Below, piece after piece: positions 8,212 to 18,625 of a stretch of 64,000 bases of DNA. Under the pieces are notes generated by a model, which worked only from the letters and a program-made list of their open reading frames with translations, ran no database searches and was not told where the DNA came from. A program made the position numbers and the translations under genes. How positions within the stretch are numbered: the stretch's first letter is position 1; the number at the start of each line of letters is the position of its first letter. This stretch comes from Arthrobacter ramosus. GTDB taxonomy: Bacteria > Actinomycetota > Actinomycetes > Actinomycetales > Micrococcaceae. The stretch covers positions 3,596,001 through 3,660,000 of the forward strand of contig NZ_BAAAWN010000001.1 of the NCBI RefSeq assembly GCF_039535095.1, given 5' to 3'.

Positions 8212-9330
8212 TTACTTGGCTTTCTCAGGGAATGCTTTCGCCGGGAAAGAATGGGGCGAAGGGTGCCGTGATCCGAGGGCCGGCTTGGGATGCTCGTGGG
8301 CGCCCGTGTCCGCTTCCCTGATGGCCGCCCAAGCCGCGGAGATCAAATAGACCTGGCTGACCAGGTTGAACCAGACGAGAAGCCCGATGATGATGGCGAA
8401 TGAGGCCAGGATGGGATTCCGTCCGGCATTCGCCAGCAACTCCGTGCTGAAGATCTGGAGGATGGTGGTCCCGATACCGGCCAGCACTGTTCCTTCCAGG
8501 AACGCTTGGCGGCGAAGTTTCAGGCGGCCTGCAAAGCGGAACATGATGACCGCCGTCGCCCAGTTGAGGACCAGTGGAACGGCAGTGCGAACGAGCCAGG
8601 TGACGGGGCCGGCCACGGCGTCGGACAACCCGAGCCGTTCGATGATCCATCCGGCCGCTGTCCCGAACACCAGCGAAACACCGGCGCTGACCACCAAGGC
8701 TGCGCCGAGCAGCAGGAGGGTACCGGCGTCGCGGGCTTTCATGAGCAGTGGGTTCTCTTGCACGGGCTCCAGCCCGGAGACTCCGCGAAGACCCTCCCGG
8801 ATCCCCGCGATCCAGCCGAGCGCGGTAAATACCGTGACGACGGCGGCGATGGCAGCCGTCCAGCCGAGGCCCGTGGGATTCAGGAGATCATGCGGGTCCA
8901 CCAGGCCGTTGCCTCCGCTGGTTTTCAGGAGTCCCGGGGCCGCCGTGGCCACGCTCGAGACGATTGAATCAACCAGTTGGGGCTGCCCGTTGAGGACCAA
9001 GCCGGTCACGGCGAATCCCGTGGCCAGCAGGCCTGTGATTGAGAAGAACATGGTGAAGCCTATGCCGGCGCTCAACAGCGGACCATGGCGCAGGTTGTAG
9101 AGGTTGAAGGCGCGCATCGGCCGGAAGTTGCTCAGCCGGGCGAGGGCCAGGTTGATGAACGCCGGTATTGTGGCGCCTCTATTGCCTGAGCGCCGGGCTT
9201 TGCCCCATTCGACCTGACGGTGAATGAGCTGCAGCTTCAGCTGCGCCCCTTCAGTCGGCAGTGGTGGCCTCTCCGCCTGCTGCCGGTCGTTGTGCTGTGC
9301 TTTTCCGTGATTGGTCTGCGTCGCCGCCAA
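8212..9330 (-). CDS. YihY/virulence factor BrkB family membrane protein
   Basis: An integral membrane protein of 372 residues with about six hydrophobic helices starting near residue 75. The segment NLYNLRHGPLLSAGIGFTMFFS marks the YihY (once called ribonuclease BN) family, of unsettled function. The first 50 residues are polar and variable. I chose TTG 9330, which has GGGAAGAG 8 bases upstream; it overlaps the end of the preceding RNA ligase gene by 80 bases, so a later start cannot be excluded. It is the last gene of a minus-strand run from trpS. Confidence 0.8.
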   Translation of the reverse strand: MAATQTNHGKAQHNDRQQAERPPLPTEGAQLKLQLIHRQVEWGKARRSGNRGATIPAFINLALARLSNFRPMRAFNLYNLRHGPLLSAGIGFTMFFSITGLLATGFAVTGLVLNGQPQLVDSIVSSVATAAPGLLKTSGGNGLVDPHDLLNPTGLGWTAAIAAVVTVFTALGWIAGIREGLRGVSGLEPVQENPLLMKARDAGTLLLLGAALVVSAGVSLVFGTAAGWIIERLGLSDAVAGPVTWLVRTAVPLVLNWATAVIMFRFAGRLKLRRQAFLEGTVLAGIGTTILQIFSTELLANAGRNPILASFAIIIGLLVWFNLVSQVYLISAAWAAIREADTGAHEHPKPALGSRHPSPHSFPAKAFPEKAK

Positions 9331-9943
9331 AGTCGAGCTCTTCCCGTAGCTGCCAAATGCCGTTGTCGTCGTGCTCGTAAAGTCCCATGCTAACCACAGG
9401 GAAGGTGGCGCTGTAGTTCTTGAGCACCGTTTCGGCCTCGTCCAAGCTTTCGGGAGCGACGTCGTGGGCTACCGTCACGTGCGGGTGGTAGGGGAAAGGA
9501 AGATCGCGTTCCAGGGGGCCGGTCTGCAGTTGTTCGTGCAGGCCCACACACTCCTCGAAACCGTCTTCGACCTTCAGGAACACCACCGGGGATACCGGCC
9601 GGAAGGAGCCCGTGCCGGAAATCGTGATCTTGAACGGTGTCTGTCGACGGGCGATGTCGCGAACATGCTCGAGGGTGGCTTCCCAGTCCTGGGCAGGCGT
9701 GGTGGTCACGAGGGTGATGTGGGCCGGGATCACGTCCGCCATGGGATCACCGAAGGAAGCGCGCCATTTCTGGAGTTCCTGGGCGACTTCCTGAGGGAAA
9801 CCCAGGATGACCCCCACGCAGAGGCTGTCCCCGCACGCGCTGCCAGACTGGTGTGCGCCCGTGTCCAGGCGGGCATCAGTGGCCCGGCCGGCTCCCCTTG
9901 AAAGGGAGCCGACCTGGACGCTGAGCTTGCCAGCTGCGCACAT
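9251..9943 (-). CDS. 2'-5' RNA ligase family protein (2H phosphoesterase fold)
   Basis: Contains the two HxT motifs that define 2H phosphoesterases, PAHITLVTT and YHPHVTVAHD, about 110 residues apart. The probable role is RNA end or cyclic phosphate chemistry; the true substrate is unknown. With ATG 9943 the protein is 230 residues and starts 4 bases after the trpS stop, but its first 40 residues are low-complexity, and a strong hairpin (9890-9910) lies inside them. A GTG at 9817 would give 188 residues and begin right at the conserved domain. The 3' end overlaps the YihY start. Confidence 0.82.
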   Translation of the reverse strand: MCAAGKLSVQVGSLSRGAGRATDARLDTGAHQSGSACGDSLCVGVILGFPQEVAQELQKWRASFGDPMADVIPAHITLVTTTPAQDWEATLEHVRDIARRQTPFKITISGTGSFRPVSPVVFLKVEDGFEECVGLHEQLQTGPLERDLPFPYHPHVTVAHDVAPESLDEAETVLKNYSATFPVVSMGLYEHDDNGIWQLREELDFGGDADQSRKSTAQRPAAGGEATTAD

Positions 9944-9947
9944 GGCT

Positions 9948-11892
<1,945 letters not shown>

Positions 11893-11902
11893 CCCGCCTA
11901 CT

Positions 11903-12475
11903 CTAGTCGATGATGGTGCCCGAGACGGGCTCGTCTCCGCCGCCGGAGGACTTGATCATGTCCCGGGCATTGCTCGACGTGATGGCGATGGTCTCCAAGG
12001 CACGAGCGATGGTGTCCTGATCGGCGGCGTCGCCCTTGGCGCGTTCGTCCTCCACCACGCGTACTTGCACCTGGACAATCTTGAAAGAGTGGTCCAGTTT
12101 GAGGTCCCGGATTTCATCCGCTTCGTTCCGTTCCGAGACCACCCGTGTGCCACCGTGGTCGGCGCTCGACGACGACGGCGCCCGGCCGGTTGCCGCGTTG
12201 AAGGCGTTCTGGGCTTCAGTCAGTTTTTCACCGGCCCGCTTGGCGGCCTTCTGGATGCTGAAGACCACGAAAGCGGCGAGCGCGAGCCAGCCGAAGGAGA
12301 CAACAGCAACGATCCAGCCGACGACGTCGTTCTGGTTGGCCGCGAAGATCACGGCCACCAGGAAAGCTATGAGCACCACCGTCATGCCCAGTCCACCGAT
12401 GCGGAAGCCCTTGAACGGGCTCTTGGCGGAAGCGGACGAGGGGACAGATGACGGGGAGTCGCCGAGGGATCGCAT
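11903..12475 (-). CDS. Small membrane protein of unknown function
   Basis: A 190-residue protein with a Ser-rich N-terminus, two hydrophobic helices (about 30-47 and 54-75), then an amphipathic, charged C-terminal half that could be coiled (AAKRAGEKLTEAQNAF) and a conserved-looking LKLDHSFKIVQVQVRVVED stretch. I do not recognise the family. ATG 12475 is preferred because a -10-like GACAAT lies 6 bases upstream. It lies directly upstream of xth, whose putative promoter overlaps its stop. Confidence 0.7.
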   Translation of the reverse strand: MRSLGDSPSSVPSSASAKSPFKGFRIGGLGMTVVLIAFLVAVIFAANQNDVVGWIVAVVSFGWLALAAFVVFSIQKAAKRAGEKLTEAQNAFNAATGRAPSSSSADHGGTRVVSERNEADEIRDLKLDHSFKIVQVQVRVVEDERAKGDAADQDTIARALETIAITSSNARDMIKSSGGGDEPVSGTIID

Positions 12476-12542
12476 GCACCCATTGTCGCAAACTCCGCGC
12501 GGCGAACCGCTCGCTTCCACCCCCGGCGAACAGCCTGCCCGG

Positions 12543-13376
12543 CTATTTCAGGAAGAGCTTGCGCAACCTTCCGGTAGTGAGCGTGATGCCGAGGGCGATC
12601 ATCACGAGGTAGTAGGCGATATGGACTGCCGTGGCCGGGCTGAAGGAACCAATGCTGATCTGCCGCAGGAGTTCCACGCCGTGCCACAACGGCATCGCTT
12701 GGATGAGCCACTGGATGTATTGCGGATAGACGCTCAGCGGGTAGAAGGTGGCGCTGAAAAGGAACATGGGCAGCATGAAGAAGTTGATCCAGTCCATCTG
12801 TTGGAAAGTCTTCATGAAGCTGGTGATGCCCATGCCGAAACTCGCAAAGCCAAAAGCGATCAGTACTGAGGCCGGGATGACAAGGATGGCCCATGGCGTG
12901 GTGATGAGTCCCATGACTGCCATGACGGCCGTGAACCCCGTGGCATACAGGAGTCCGCGCAGCAGGGCCAGGAAGATCTCCCCGATGGCTACGTCCAATG
13001 GTCCAAGGGAGGTGTAGAGCATTCCCTGGTACAGCTTGGCGAAGTTCATCTTGAAGAAGACGTTCCAGGTGGAGTCATAGACGGCGCCGTTCATGGCGGA
13101 CACGGCCAGGAGCGCGGGCGCGATGTAGGCCGCATAACTGATTTCCTGGCCGCCCGGTCCCGCCACGGTACCCACAATCGGGCCGAGTCCCACGCCCATG
13201 GAAATCAGGTACAGCACCGGCTCGAAGAACCCGGATACAAGGATCAACCAGGTGCTGCTTTTCGCTGCCATGAGGCCCCGGGATACAACAGCAAGCGCGT
13301 TGCGGGAGTACAGCGGGCCGAAGGTACGTTCACGGGCAGCGTCAGTGGCGCTATGGCCTCCGGTAAGAACGCTCAT
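12543..13376 (-). CDS. ABC-2 type transporter permease, second subunit
   Basis: A 277-residue permease with six hydrophobic helices of the NodJ/DrrB type. ATG 13376 overlaps the stop of the preceding permease (ATGA, 13373-13376), so translation is coupled. Helices are followed by the family pattern FFMLPMFLFSATFYPLS and MPLWHGVELLRQ. With the neighbouring permease and ATPase it makes a complete exporter of lipid-like or drug-like compounds; the cargo is unknown. Confidence 0.88.
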   Translation of the reverse strand: MSVLTGGHSATDAARERTFGPLYSRNALAVVSRGLMAAKSSTWLILVSGFFEPVLYLISMGVGLGPIVGTVAGPGGQEISYAAYIAPALLAVSAMNGAVYDSTWNVFFKMNFAKLYQGMLYTSLGPLDVAIGEIFLALLRGLLYATGFTAVMAVMGLITTPWAILVIPASVLIAFGFASFGMGITSFMKTFQQMDWINFFMLPMFLFSATFYPLSVYPQYIQWLIQAMPLWHGVELLRQISIGSFSPATAVHIAYYLVMIALGITLTTGRLRKLFLK

Positions 13377-14194
13377 GCCCCCATCCTCCTGACGAACTGG
13401 CGCCGCGTCAGCGTCCAACCTGCAGCGGCTGCGCCCACAAGGAACACGATGTGGGTCAGGGTCAACAAGGGATTCTCCTCGAGTCCATAGGTGAAGACGC
13501 GGCCCAGCTGAGTTCCGTGCCACACCGGGGAGATCCAACCGATCCAGCGCACTCCAAGCGGCAGCGAGTCCAGCGGGAAGAAGGTGCCCGAAAACAGGAA
13601 CAGCGGCACCACGATGAATCGCTGCACCAACGCGAACTGGCCGGAGTCTTTGGTGATGCTCGAGGCATAGGCCATGAGCGGCAACCCGAAGGACAAACCG
13701 GCCACCGTGGCAACTATCGCCGACACCCAGCCCCACGGACTCGGCGAGGCACCGAACATGGCCACGATGGCGAAGTACACCACTGATTGCACGAGGAACT
13801 TCAAGGCACTGGCCATGATGTGGCCCGCGGCGATCTGCTGCGGTACGAGCGGGGAGGCGTGCGGGCCATAGAACACGCGGCGCCATTTGAAGCCGTCCAT
13901 GATCGGGTACGAAAAGTCCCCCGACGCCGTCATGACCGCGGATGAGACCAACAGTGCCGGCGCAATGAAGGTCAAGTAGTTCACGCCACCGAACACCGCG
14001 GCGCTGTTCGCATCCACCAGGCTCGCCAGCCCGATGCCCATGGCGAACAAATAGGCCACCGGCTGCCCCACGCTGTACAGGAAGACGGACCAGCCGTAGC
14101 CGCGCATCACACGCAGGACCTGCTCGGCGTAGAAGAAGGATCCCCAGCGCTTCGCCCGGGTGGCCGAAACGGCAGGCGAGTGGGCGCTAATCAA
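13373..14194 (-). CDS. ABC-2 type transporter permease, first subunit
   Basis: A 273-residue membrane permease with six helices. It has the same closing pattern as its neighbour (VPLFLFSGTFFPLDSLP and SPVWHGTQLGR), so the pair are paralogues forming a heterodimeric channel. It overlaps the ATPase gene by 8 bases upstream and the second permease by 4 bases downstream, a tightly coupled three-gene operon. Confidence 0.88.
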   Translation of the reverse strand: MISAHSPAVSATRAKRWGSFFYAEQVLRVMRGYGWSVFLYSVGQPVAYLFAMGIGLASLVDANSAAVFGGVNYLTFIAPALLVSSAVMTASGDFSYPIMDGFKWRRVFYGPHASPLVPQQIAAGHIMASALKFLVQSVVYFAIVAMFGASPSPWGWVSAIVATVAGLSFGLPLMAYASSITKDSGQFALVQRFIVVPLFLFSGTFFPLDSLPLGVRWIGWISPVWHGTQLGRVFTYGLEENPLLTLTHIVFLVGAAAAGWTLTRRQFVRRMGA

Positions 14195-15164
14195 CGAGGC
14201 TCCGCCCGGTCAGCCGGAGGAAGACGTCCTCGAGCGAAGAACGCCGCACGAGCGAGGTCAGGGGACGGAGCCGACGTGCGGAGACTTGCTCCAGGGCCGA
14301 TTCGCCGTCGTTCGCGTAGATGAGCACCCGGTCCGGAAGCGTCTCGACGCGTTCGCCGATGCCCGCGAGTTCGACGCCAATGGTGGCGTTGCGTTCCGAA
14401 CCGAAGCGGAGTTCCAGCACCTCGCGCGTGGAATACTCGCGGATCAGGCTGGCCGGCGAGCCTTCGGCCATGATCCTGCCCTTGTCCACCACGATCAGCC
14501 GGTCACAAAGCTGCTCGGCCTCGTCCATGTAGTGCGTGGTGAGGATCAGCGTGACGCCTTGTTCCTTGAGCCTGAACAGCCGGTCCCAAAGGATGTGGCG
14601 GGCCTGCGGGTCCAGTCCCGTAGTCGGTTCGTCCAGGAGCAGGATCTTGGGCTCGTTGATGAGCGAGCGCGCAATCGTCAGACGCCGTTTCATGCCGCCC
14701 GAGAGGGCATCGACCCTGGACTTGGCTTTGTCTGTCAGTTGGGCGAACTCGAGCAGTTCGTCGGCCTTGGGACGCAAATAGCTCAAGGGCAGGCCGAAGT
14801 AGCGGCCATAGACAATCAGGTTTTCGCGGACCTTCAGTTCCTCGTCCAGGTTGTCCTGCTGCGGCACCACCCCGAGGTGCGCACGGACTTCCGGCCCATG
14901 GGTTTCCGGGTCCAGGCCCATGATGCTGAGCTTCCCGGACGTGCGCTGGGAGACTCCGCCGATCATTTTCATGGTGGTCGATTTGCCGGCGCCGTTCGGC
15001 CCAAGCAGGCCGAAGGACTCCCCCGCCGGAACCTCGAACGAGATACCGTCGACGGCGATGAGCTCGCCGTAGCTCTTGGTGAGGTTTTCGGCTGTGATGA
15101 CTGCGGGTGGGTTCATCTGGAAGCTGGCTGACGTGGAGAAAGGGCGGGTGGCTTCATTGTGCAC
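14187..15164 (-). CDS. ABC transporter ATP-binding protein, DrrA/NodI type
   Basis: A 325-residue ATPase. Walker A is GPNGAGKS in LLGPNGAGKSTTMKMIGG, the Q-loop is GVVPQQDNLDEEL, the signature is ALSGGMKRRL, Walker B is ILLLDEPTTGLD, and the switch His is in TTHYMDEAEQL. A C-terminal 100-residue regulatory domain follows, typical of the daunorubicin-resistance subgroup. GTG 15164 is 6 bases after a -10-like TAGTCT (15171-15176, minus strand), so it is probably leaderless; an internal ATG at 15116 is less likely. Confidence 0.9.
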   Translation of the reverse strand: MHNEATRPFSTSASFQMNPPAVITAENLTKSYGELIAVDGISFEVPAGESFGLLGPNGAGKSTTMKMIGGVSQRTSGKLSIMGLDPETHGPEVRAHLGVVPQQDNLDEELKVRENLIVYGRYFGLPLSYLRPKADELLEFAQLTDKAKSRVDALSGGMKRRLTIARSLINEPKILLLDEPTTGLDPQARHILWDRLFRLKEQGVTLILTTHYMDEAEQLCDRLIVVDKGRIMAEGSPASLIREYSTREVLELRFGSERNATIGVELAGIGERVETLPDRVLIYANDGESALEQVSARRLRPLTSLVRRSSLEDVFLRLTGRSLVD

Positions 15165-15186
15165 CCCAGCAGACTAGTAGAGCCAA

Positions 15187-15228
15187 GGAATACGTGAAAG
15201 AGGTATTCCGCAATTTTCTGGAATAACC
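15187..15228. promoter_or_regulatory. Possible operator upstream of the ABC exporter operon
   Basis: GGAATAC (15187-15193) and GTATTCC (15203-15209) form a perfect inverted repeat with a 9-base spacer. A third, slightly imperfect half-site GGAATAACC (15220-15228) follows. The set starts 11 bases upstream of the putative -10 (15171-15176) of the ATPase gene. No regulator gene of an obvious matching type lies next to it. Confidence 0.4.
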
Positions 15229-15248
15229 TCCTGGGGCCCTCGCGCGAC

Positions 15249-15336
15249 ATTCTGCTGGATCATTCCGCACCTCAGGCCTTGGAACCGCGTGATTCCAAGG
15301 CCTGATGGTTTATCCAGACGAATGATCCAGCAGAAT
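15249..15336. repeat. Nested palindrome of 88 bp
   Basis: The outer arms ATTCTGCTGGATCATTC (15249-15265) and its exact complement (15320-15336) are perfect over 17 bases. Inside, TCAGGCCTTGGAA (15272-15284) pairs perfectly with 15293-15305 around an 8-base loop. The element lies between the SHOCT gene (stop at 15348) and the start of the ABC operon. No T-run follows it. It may end transcription, or be a small non-autonomous repeat. Confidence 0.85.
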
Positions 15337-15347
15337 CCGTCGGTTCC

Positions 15348-15647
15348 TCACTTCGTCGGATGTGCCCGCAGCACTTCCAAGCGCTGGCGGTACTCGGTCT
15401 CGTCGATTTCGCCCCGCGCGTAGCGCTCCCTCAGCACGCTTTCGGCGCCCTGGGTTGCTGCCCAGTAGTGGTTCCGGCGCCACATCCGCCGGCCGAAGAA
15501 GATGAAGAATCCGATGACCAGGAACCAAAACAGCGGGATCAGGAGGAAAAACGGCCAGAAGACGAATCCGTCCCCCGGTCCATGGACGACGTCGGCGGGA
15601 AGCTGCGCGGCCGCCGCGCCGATGGTGGTGCTCAGTGATGTCAACAT
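15348..15647 (-). CDS. SHOCT domain small membrane protein
   Basis: A 99-residue protein with a Gly/Ala-rich N-terminus, one strong aromatic helix (about 30-50, FWPFFLLIPLFWFLVIGFF), a basic linker (FGRRMWRRN) and a C-terminal short domain, ESVLRERYARGEIDETEYRQRLEVL, which is the SHOCT pattern. The domain is usually found at the C-terminus of membrane or stress proteins; its role is unclear. It lies downstream of the response regulator gene. A palindrome shared with the two-component system is about 105 bases upstream of its ATG. Confidence 0.85.
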   Translation of the reverse strand: MLTSLSTTIGAAAAQLPADVVHGPGDGFVFWPFFLLIPLFWFLVIGFFIFFGRRMWRRNHYWAATQGAESVLRERYARGEIDETEYRQRLEVLRAHPTK

Positions 15648-15750
15648 GTCCAGTCCAAACTCTCAACAGGCCGTATCTCGGCTCTGGTTCCAGTCTGGTT
15701 TTTGGCCCATCGAAACGCGTCGGCCACCGGGAGTCACTTGCGGACTTCCG

Positions 15751-15780
15751 CCTACTCCCCCGGGAGACAGCGAGTAGGGG
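15751..15780. promoter_or_regulatory. Putative response-regulator site upstream of the SHOCT gene
   Basis: CCTACTCCCCCGGGAG (15751-15766) continues to GAGTAGGGG (15772-15780), giving a partly interrupted palindrome. The same CCTACTCCCnCGGGAG core is found in the palindrome at 17651-17686 before the sensor kinase gene. Two copies, each upstream of a gene in this locus, suggest the binding site of the neighbouring regulator. Confidence 0.5.
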
Positions 15781-16446
15781 CTAGCTGCTCCAGCCCGGCC
15801 GGACCAAGCCGGATTCGTACGCCAGCACCACCAATTGCGCACGGTCCCGGACCAACAGTTTGGTCATGATCCGCGAAACGTGCGTCTTCGCTGTCAGCGG
15901 GGTGATGAACAGCCGCTCGGCGATCTCTGCGTTGTTCAGCCCCTCGCCTACCAGCGCCAGGACTTCCCGTTCGCGCTCGGTGATGTGGTCCAGGGGTACT
16001 GTCTTCGACGCCGCCTTGCTGTGCAGGGCGAGCTGGGCCATGATGCGGCGTGTCACGGACGGCGAAAGGAGCGCGTCGCCGTCGTGGACTACCCGCACGG
16101 CGCGGATCAGTTCCTCCGGTTCGGTGTCCTTGACGAGGAAGCCGGCGGCACCCGCGCGCACGGCCTCGGCGATGTATTCGTCCAGCTCAAACGTGGTGAG
16201 GATGATGATGCGGGTGTGCGCGAGGCGGGGGTTGGCCAGGATTTGCCGTGTTGCGGCCAGTCCGTCGCCATCCGGCATGCGAATGTCCATGAGCACGACG
16301 TCGGGTGCCTCACGCTCGGCCAGCCTGACGGCATCGCGGCCCGTACCCGCTTCCGCTACCACTTCCATATCCGGTTCAGCGTCCAGGAGTGCCCGGAATC
16401 CAGCCCGGATAAGGTTCTGGTCGTCGGCTAACAGCAAGCGGATCAT
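15781..16446 (-). CDS. NarL/LuxR-family response regulator
   Basis: A 221-residue two-component regulator. The receiver domain (1-120) has the acidic pair DD (8-9), phosphorylation site Asp54 in VVLMDIRMPDGDG, and the conserved Lys in FLVKD. The C-terminal LuxR-type helix-turn-helix spans about 150-210 (ITEREREVLALVGEGLNNAE, then LFITPLTAKTHVSRIMTKL). The start overlaps the kinase stop by 4 bases (ATGA), so both are made together. Probable targets are the palindromes at 15751 and 17651. Confidence 0.93.
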   Translation of the reverse strand: MIRLLLADDQNLIRAGFRALLDAEPDMEVVAEAGTGRDAVRLAEREAPDVVLMDIRMPDGDGLAATRQILANPRLAHTRIIILTTFELDEYIAEAVRAGAAGFLVKDTEPEELIRAVRVVHDGDALLSPSVTRRIMAQLALHSKAASKTVPLDHITEREREVLALVGEGLNNAEIAERLFITPLTAKTHVSRIMTKLLVRDRAQLVVLAYESGLVRPGWSS

Positions 16447-17603
16447 CGCGCGTGTCCTCCTTGCTCGGGGTTCAGCGGGAGGTTCGCTTCCACGCGCAGC
16501 CCCGGCTCCAGCGGCATCAGGCCAAGCGTGCCGCCCAGGGCCTCAACGCGCTCCCGCATGCCCCTCAGTCCATTCCCTGCGGGCGCTCCCCGGAGGCCTC
16601 CGCCGTCGTCGTCGATCCTCACCCTCAGCGCGTTCCCCGACAATTCGAGAAGTACGACGGCGGACGCCGCGCCTGAGTGCCTGCGGACGTTGCTCAGCGC
16701 TTCCTGGACGATCCGGTAGGCGGCTTCCTGCTGCGCTGGGCCAAGGTGTTCCGGGCCAAGGTGTTCCGGGTCCACCCGTCCAGGGTCTACGGAGTTCTCG
16801 AACCGCAGCTGCAGGCCGCCGCGCCGCGCGTCCTCCACGAGTTCCGGGATCCGCCCCAGACTTGGCGGCGCCGCGGGACTCAGCGGGGCGTCGTCGCGCA
16901 AGACACCCAGGAGCTGACGGACTTCGGCCAGGGATTCCTTGCTCGCTGCCTTGATGGCTTCCAGCGCCGGGCGGAGCTTCTCGGGATCGTTCGTTCCCAG
17001 ATGGAGCGCCACGGAAGCCTGGACGTTGATCATCGACAGGGAGTGGGCCACAACATCGTGGATGTCCCGGGCGAGCGTGAGGCGGTATTCGTCTCGTTCG
17101 GCCTGTTTCGCAGCCTCCCGCCGTCGCCGGTATTCGGCCATCCGTTCGCCCCGCCGTCGGAAGCCTTCACCGATCAGGACAAGGATCGCCGCCCAGGCAA
17201 CCCCGGCAGAGGCCCGGACAAGCCCTGTCTCATCCCCGGCGAGGACGGCCATCAGAACGAGGGCGGCGGCGCAAATCCCGGCCCCAAGCCAGGCCTGCCA
17301 GCGGAGCCCCGCGGCAGCGGTCAGGATGATCGAGAGAGCCAAGGAGAGCACAATCGGACCCCAGGCGTAACCGAGGAGCAGGTAGATGGACGTGGCCGCG
17401 ATAGTGATTGGCAGCATGATTGCGGGCCTGCGGGTCCGGAAAGCCAAGGCCGCGGGGCCGGCCAACAGCAGCATAAAGGCGAGCGGGTCCAAGGGGCGCA
17501 GGGCGGCCTGATGGCTCGCCGAAAAGACGGTCCCCAGGACCTGGATCAGGGCGACCGCGATCACGATGAAACTCGTGGGAGGACCCTGGAAACGCCGCTG
17601 CAT
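16443..17603 (-). CDS. NarL-type sensor histidine kinase
   Basis: A 386-residue membrane kinase. The first 140 residues form four to five hydrophobic helices with little extracytoplasmic loop, suggesting an intramembrane-sensing type. The HisKA_3 dimerisation helix has the phospho-acceptor His in LARDIHDVVAHSLS, and the ATPase domain has EALSNVRRHSGA (N box) and DDDGGGLRGAPAGNGLRGM (G boxes). ATG 17603 lies 6 bases after TAGGCT (17610-17615, minus strand), so it is probably leaderless. The signal is unknown. Confidence 0.92.
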   Translation of the reverse strand: MQRRFQGPPTSFIVIAVALIQVLGTVFSASHQAALRPLDPLAFMLLLAGPAALAFRTRRPAIMLPITIAATSIYLLLGYAWGPIVLSLALSIILTAAAGLRWQAWLGAGICAAALVLMAVLAGDETGLVRASAGVAWAAILVLIGEGFRRRGERMAEYRRRREAAKQAERDEYRLTLARDIHDVVAHSLSMINVQASVALHLGTNDPEKLRPALEAIKAASKESLAEVRQLLGVLRDDAPLSPAAPPSLGRIPELVEDARRGGLQLRFENSVDPGRVDPEHLGPEHLGPAQQEAAYRIVQEALSNVRRHSGAASAVVLLELSGNALRVRIDDDGGGLRGAPAGNGLRGMRERVEALGGTLGLMPLEPGLRVEANLPLNPEQGGHAR

Positions 17604-17650
17604 GCTCCGAGCCTAGCCGCGGAGGGCGCCGGCGTCGTCGGGTTAACGAT

Positions 17651-17686
17651 GTAGGGCACCTACTCCCGCGGGAGTAGGCGCCCTAC
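17651..17686. promoter_or_regulatory. 36-bp palindrome between folD and the two-component operon
   Basis: GTAGGGC-n-CCTACTCCCG and its complement form a palindrome with one mismatched pair (17658/17679) and no loop. It lies 48 bases upstream of the kinase start and 20 bases after the folD stop. It shares its core with 15751-15780. It could be an operator for autoregulation, a folD terminator, or both; no T-run follows. Confidence 0.55.
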
Positions 17687-17705
17687 ACGGTGGTGGGGAG
17701 CAAAA

Positions 17706-18617
17706 TCAGGCGACGCCGGAGACGCTTCCCGCTGCCAATTGGCGTTCCGCTGCTTCGACCACGTTGGTCATGAGCAGCGCCACGGTCATGGGACCCACGC
17801 CGCCGGGGTTCGGCGAAATCCAGCCGGCTACATCGGCAACGCCGGGATCGATGTCGCCGTGGACCTTGCTCTTGCCCGTCTCGGGGTCGGTTTCACGGGT
17901 GACACCGACGTCGAGCACGGCCGCGCCCGGCTTTACGTCCGCAGGCTTGACGATGTGCTTGGCACCCGCCGCGCCTACAATCACGTCCGCCTGCCGCAGC
18001 AGCTCCGAGAGGTTCCTGGTGCCGGTGTGCGTCAGCGTCACGGTGGCGTTCACGGCCCGCCGGGTGAGCAGCAGGCCGATCGAGCGGCCGATCGTGACGC
18101 CGCGGCCGACCACCACAACGTGCTTTCCGGCGAGGCTGTAGCCGTTGCGCTCCAGGAGCTCGATGACGCCGCGGGGTGTGCACGGCAGCGGCGAGGTGAT
18201 CTCTCCGTTGACGTTGAGCACCAGCCGGCCCAGGTTGGTCGGGTGCAGGCCGTCGGCATCCTTGGCGGGGTCGATCCGCTCGAGGATGGCGTCGGTGTCC
18301 AGGTGCTTGGGCAGCGGCAGCTGCACGATGTAACCGTGGCAGGCGGGGTCCGCATTGAGTTCGTCGATGAGGGCCTCAACCTGGGCCTGGGTGGCGTCCG
18401 CCGGAAGCTCACGCTGGATCGAGTTCATCCCGATCTCCACAGACTGCTTGTGCTTCATGGACACGTAAAGCTGCGAGGCAGGGTCCGCACCTACGAGCAC
18501 AGTGGCAATGCCCGGAGTTACGCCGCGGGCCTTCAGGGCAGCGACACGCTCAGTCAGCTCAGACTTGATGGCGGCGGCGGCGGCCTTGCCGTCAAGGATC
18601 TTCGCGGTCTGCGCCAT
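17706..18617 (-). CDS. folD: Bifunctional methylenetetrahydrofolate dehydrogenase/cyclohydrolase FolD
   Basis: Interconverts 5,10-methylene-, methenyl- and 10-formyl-tetrahydrofolate with NADP. About 303 residues. The N-terminal catalytic part has [14 protein letters not shown] with the key lysine and [10 protein letters not shown]. The NADP domain has [19 protein letters not shown] and the closing [20 protein letters not shown] prefer ATG 18617 ([10 protein letters not shown]), 8 bases after the glyA stop; a GTG at 18632 would overlap glyA. It is the second gene of glyA-folD, under the ZTP riboswitch. Confidence 0.95.
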   Translation of the reverse strand: MAQTAKILDGKAAAAAIKSELTERVAALKARGVTPGIATVLVGADPASQLYVSMKHKQSVEIGMNSIQRELPADATQAQVEALIDELNADPACHGYIVQLPLPKHLDTDAILERIDPAKDADGLHPTNLGRLVLNVNGEITSPLPCTPRGVIELLERNGYSLAGKHVVVVGRGVTIGRSIGLLLTRRAVNATVTLTHTGTRNLSELLRQADVIVGAAGAKHIVKPADVKPGAAVLDVGVTRETDPETGKSKVHGDIDPGVADVAGWISPNPGGVGPMTVALLMTNVVEAAERQLAAGSVSGVA

Positions 18618-18625
18618 GGACGGGT

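Noticed and set aside
12543..13886. 447-residue version of the second ABC permease
   Set aside because: The extra N-terminal part lies over the first permease in another frame; ATG 13376 with ATGA overlap gives the normal length.
17651..17686. Simple Rho-independent terminator of folD
   Set aside because: It has no loop and no T-run, and its core recurs at 15751, so an operator reading is favoured, though termination is not excluded.
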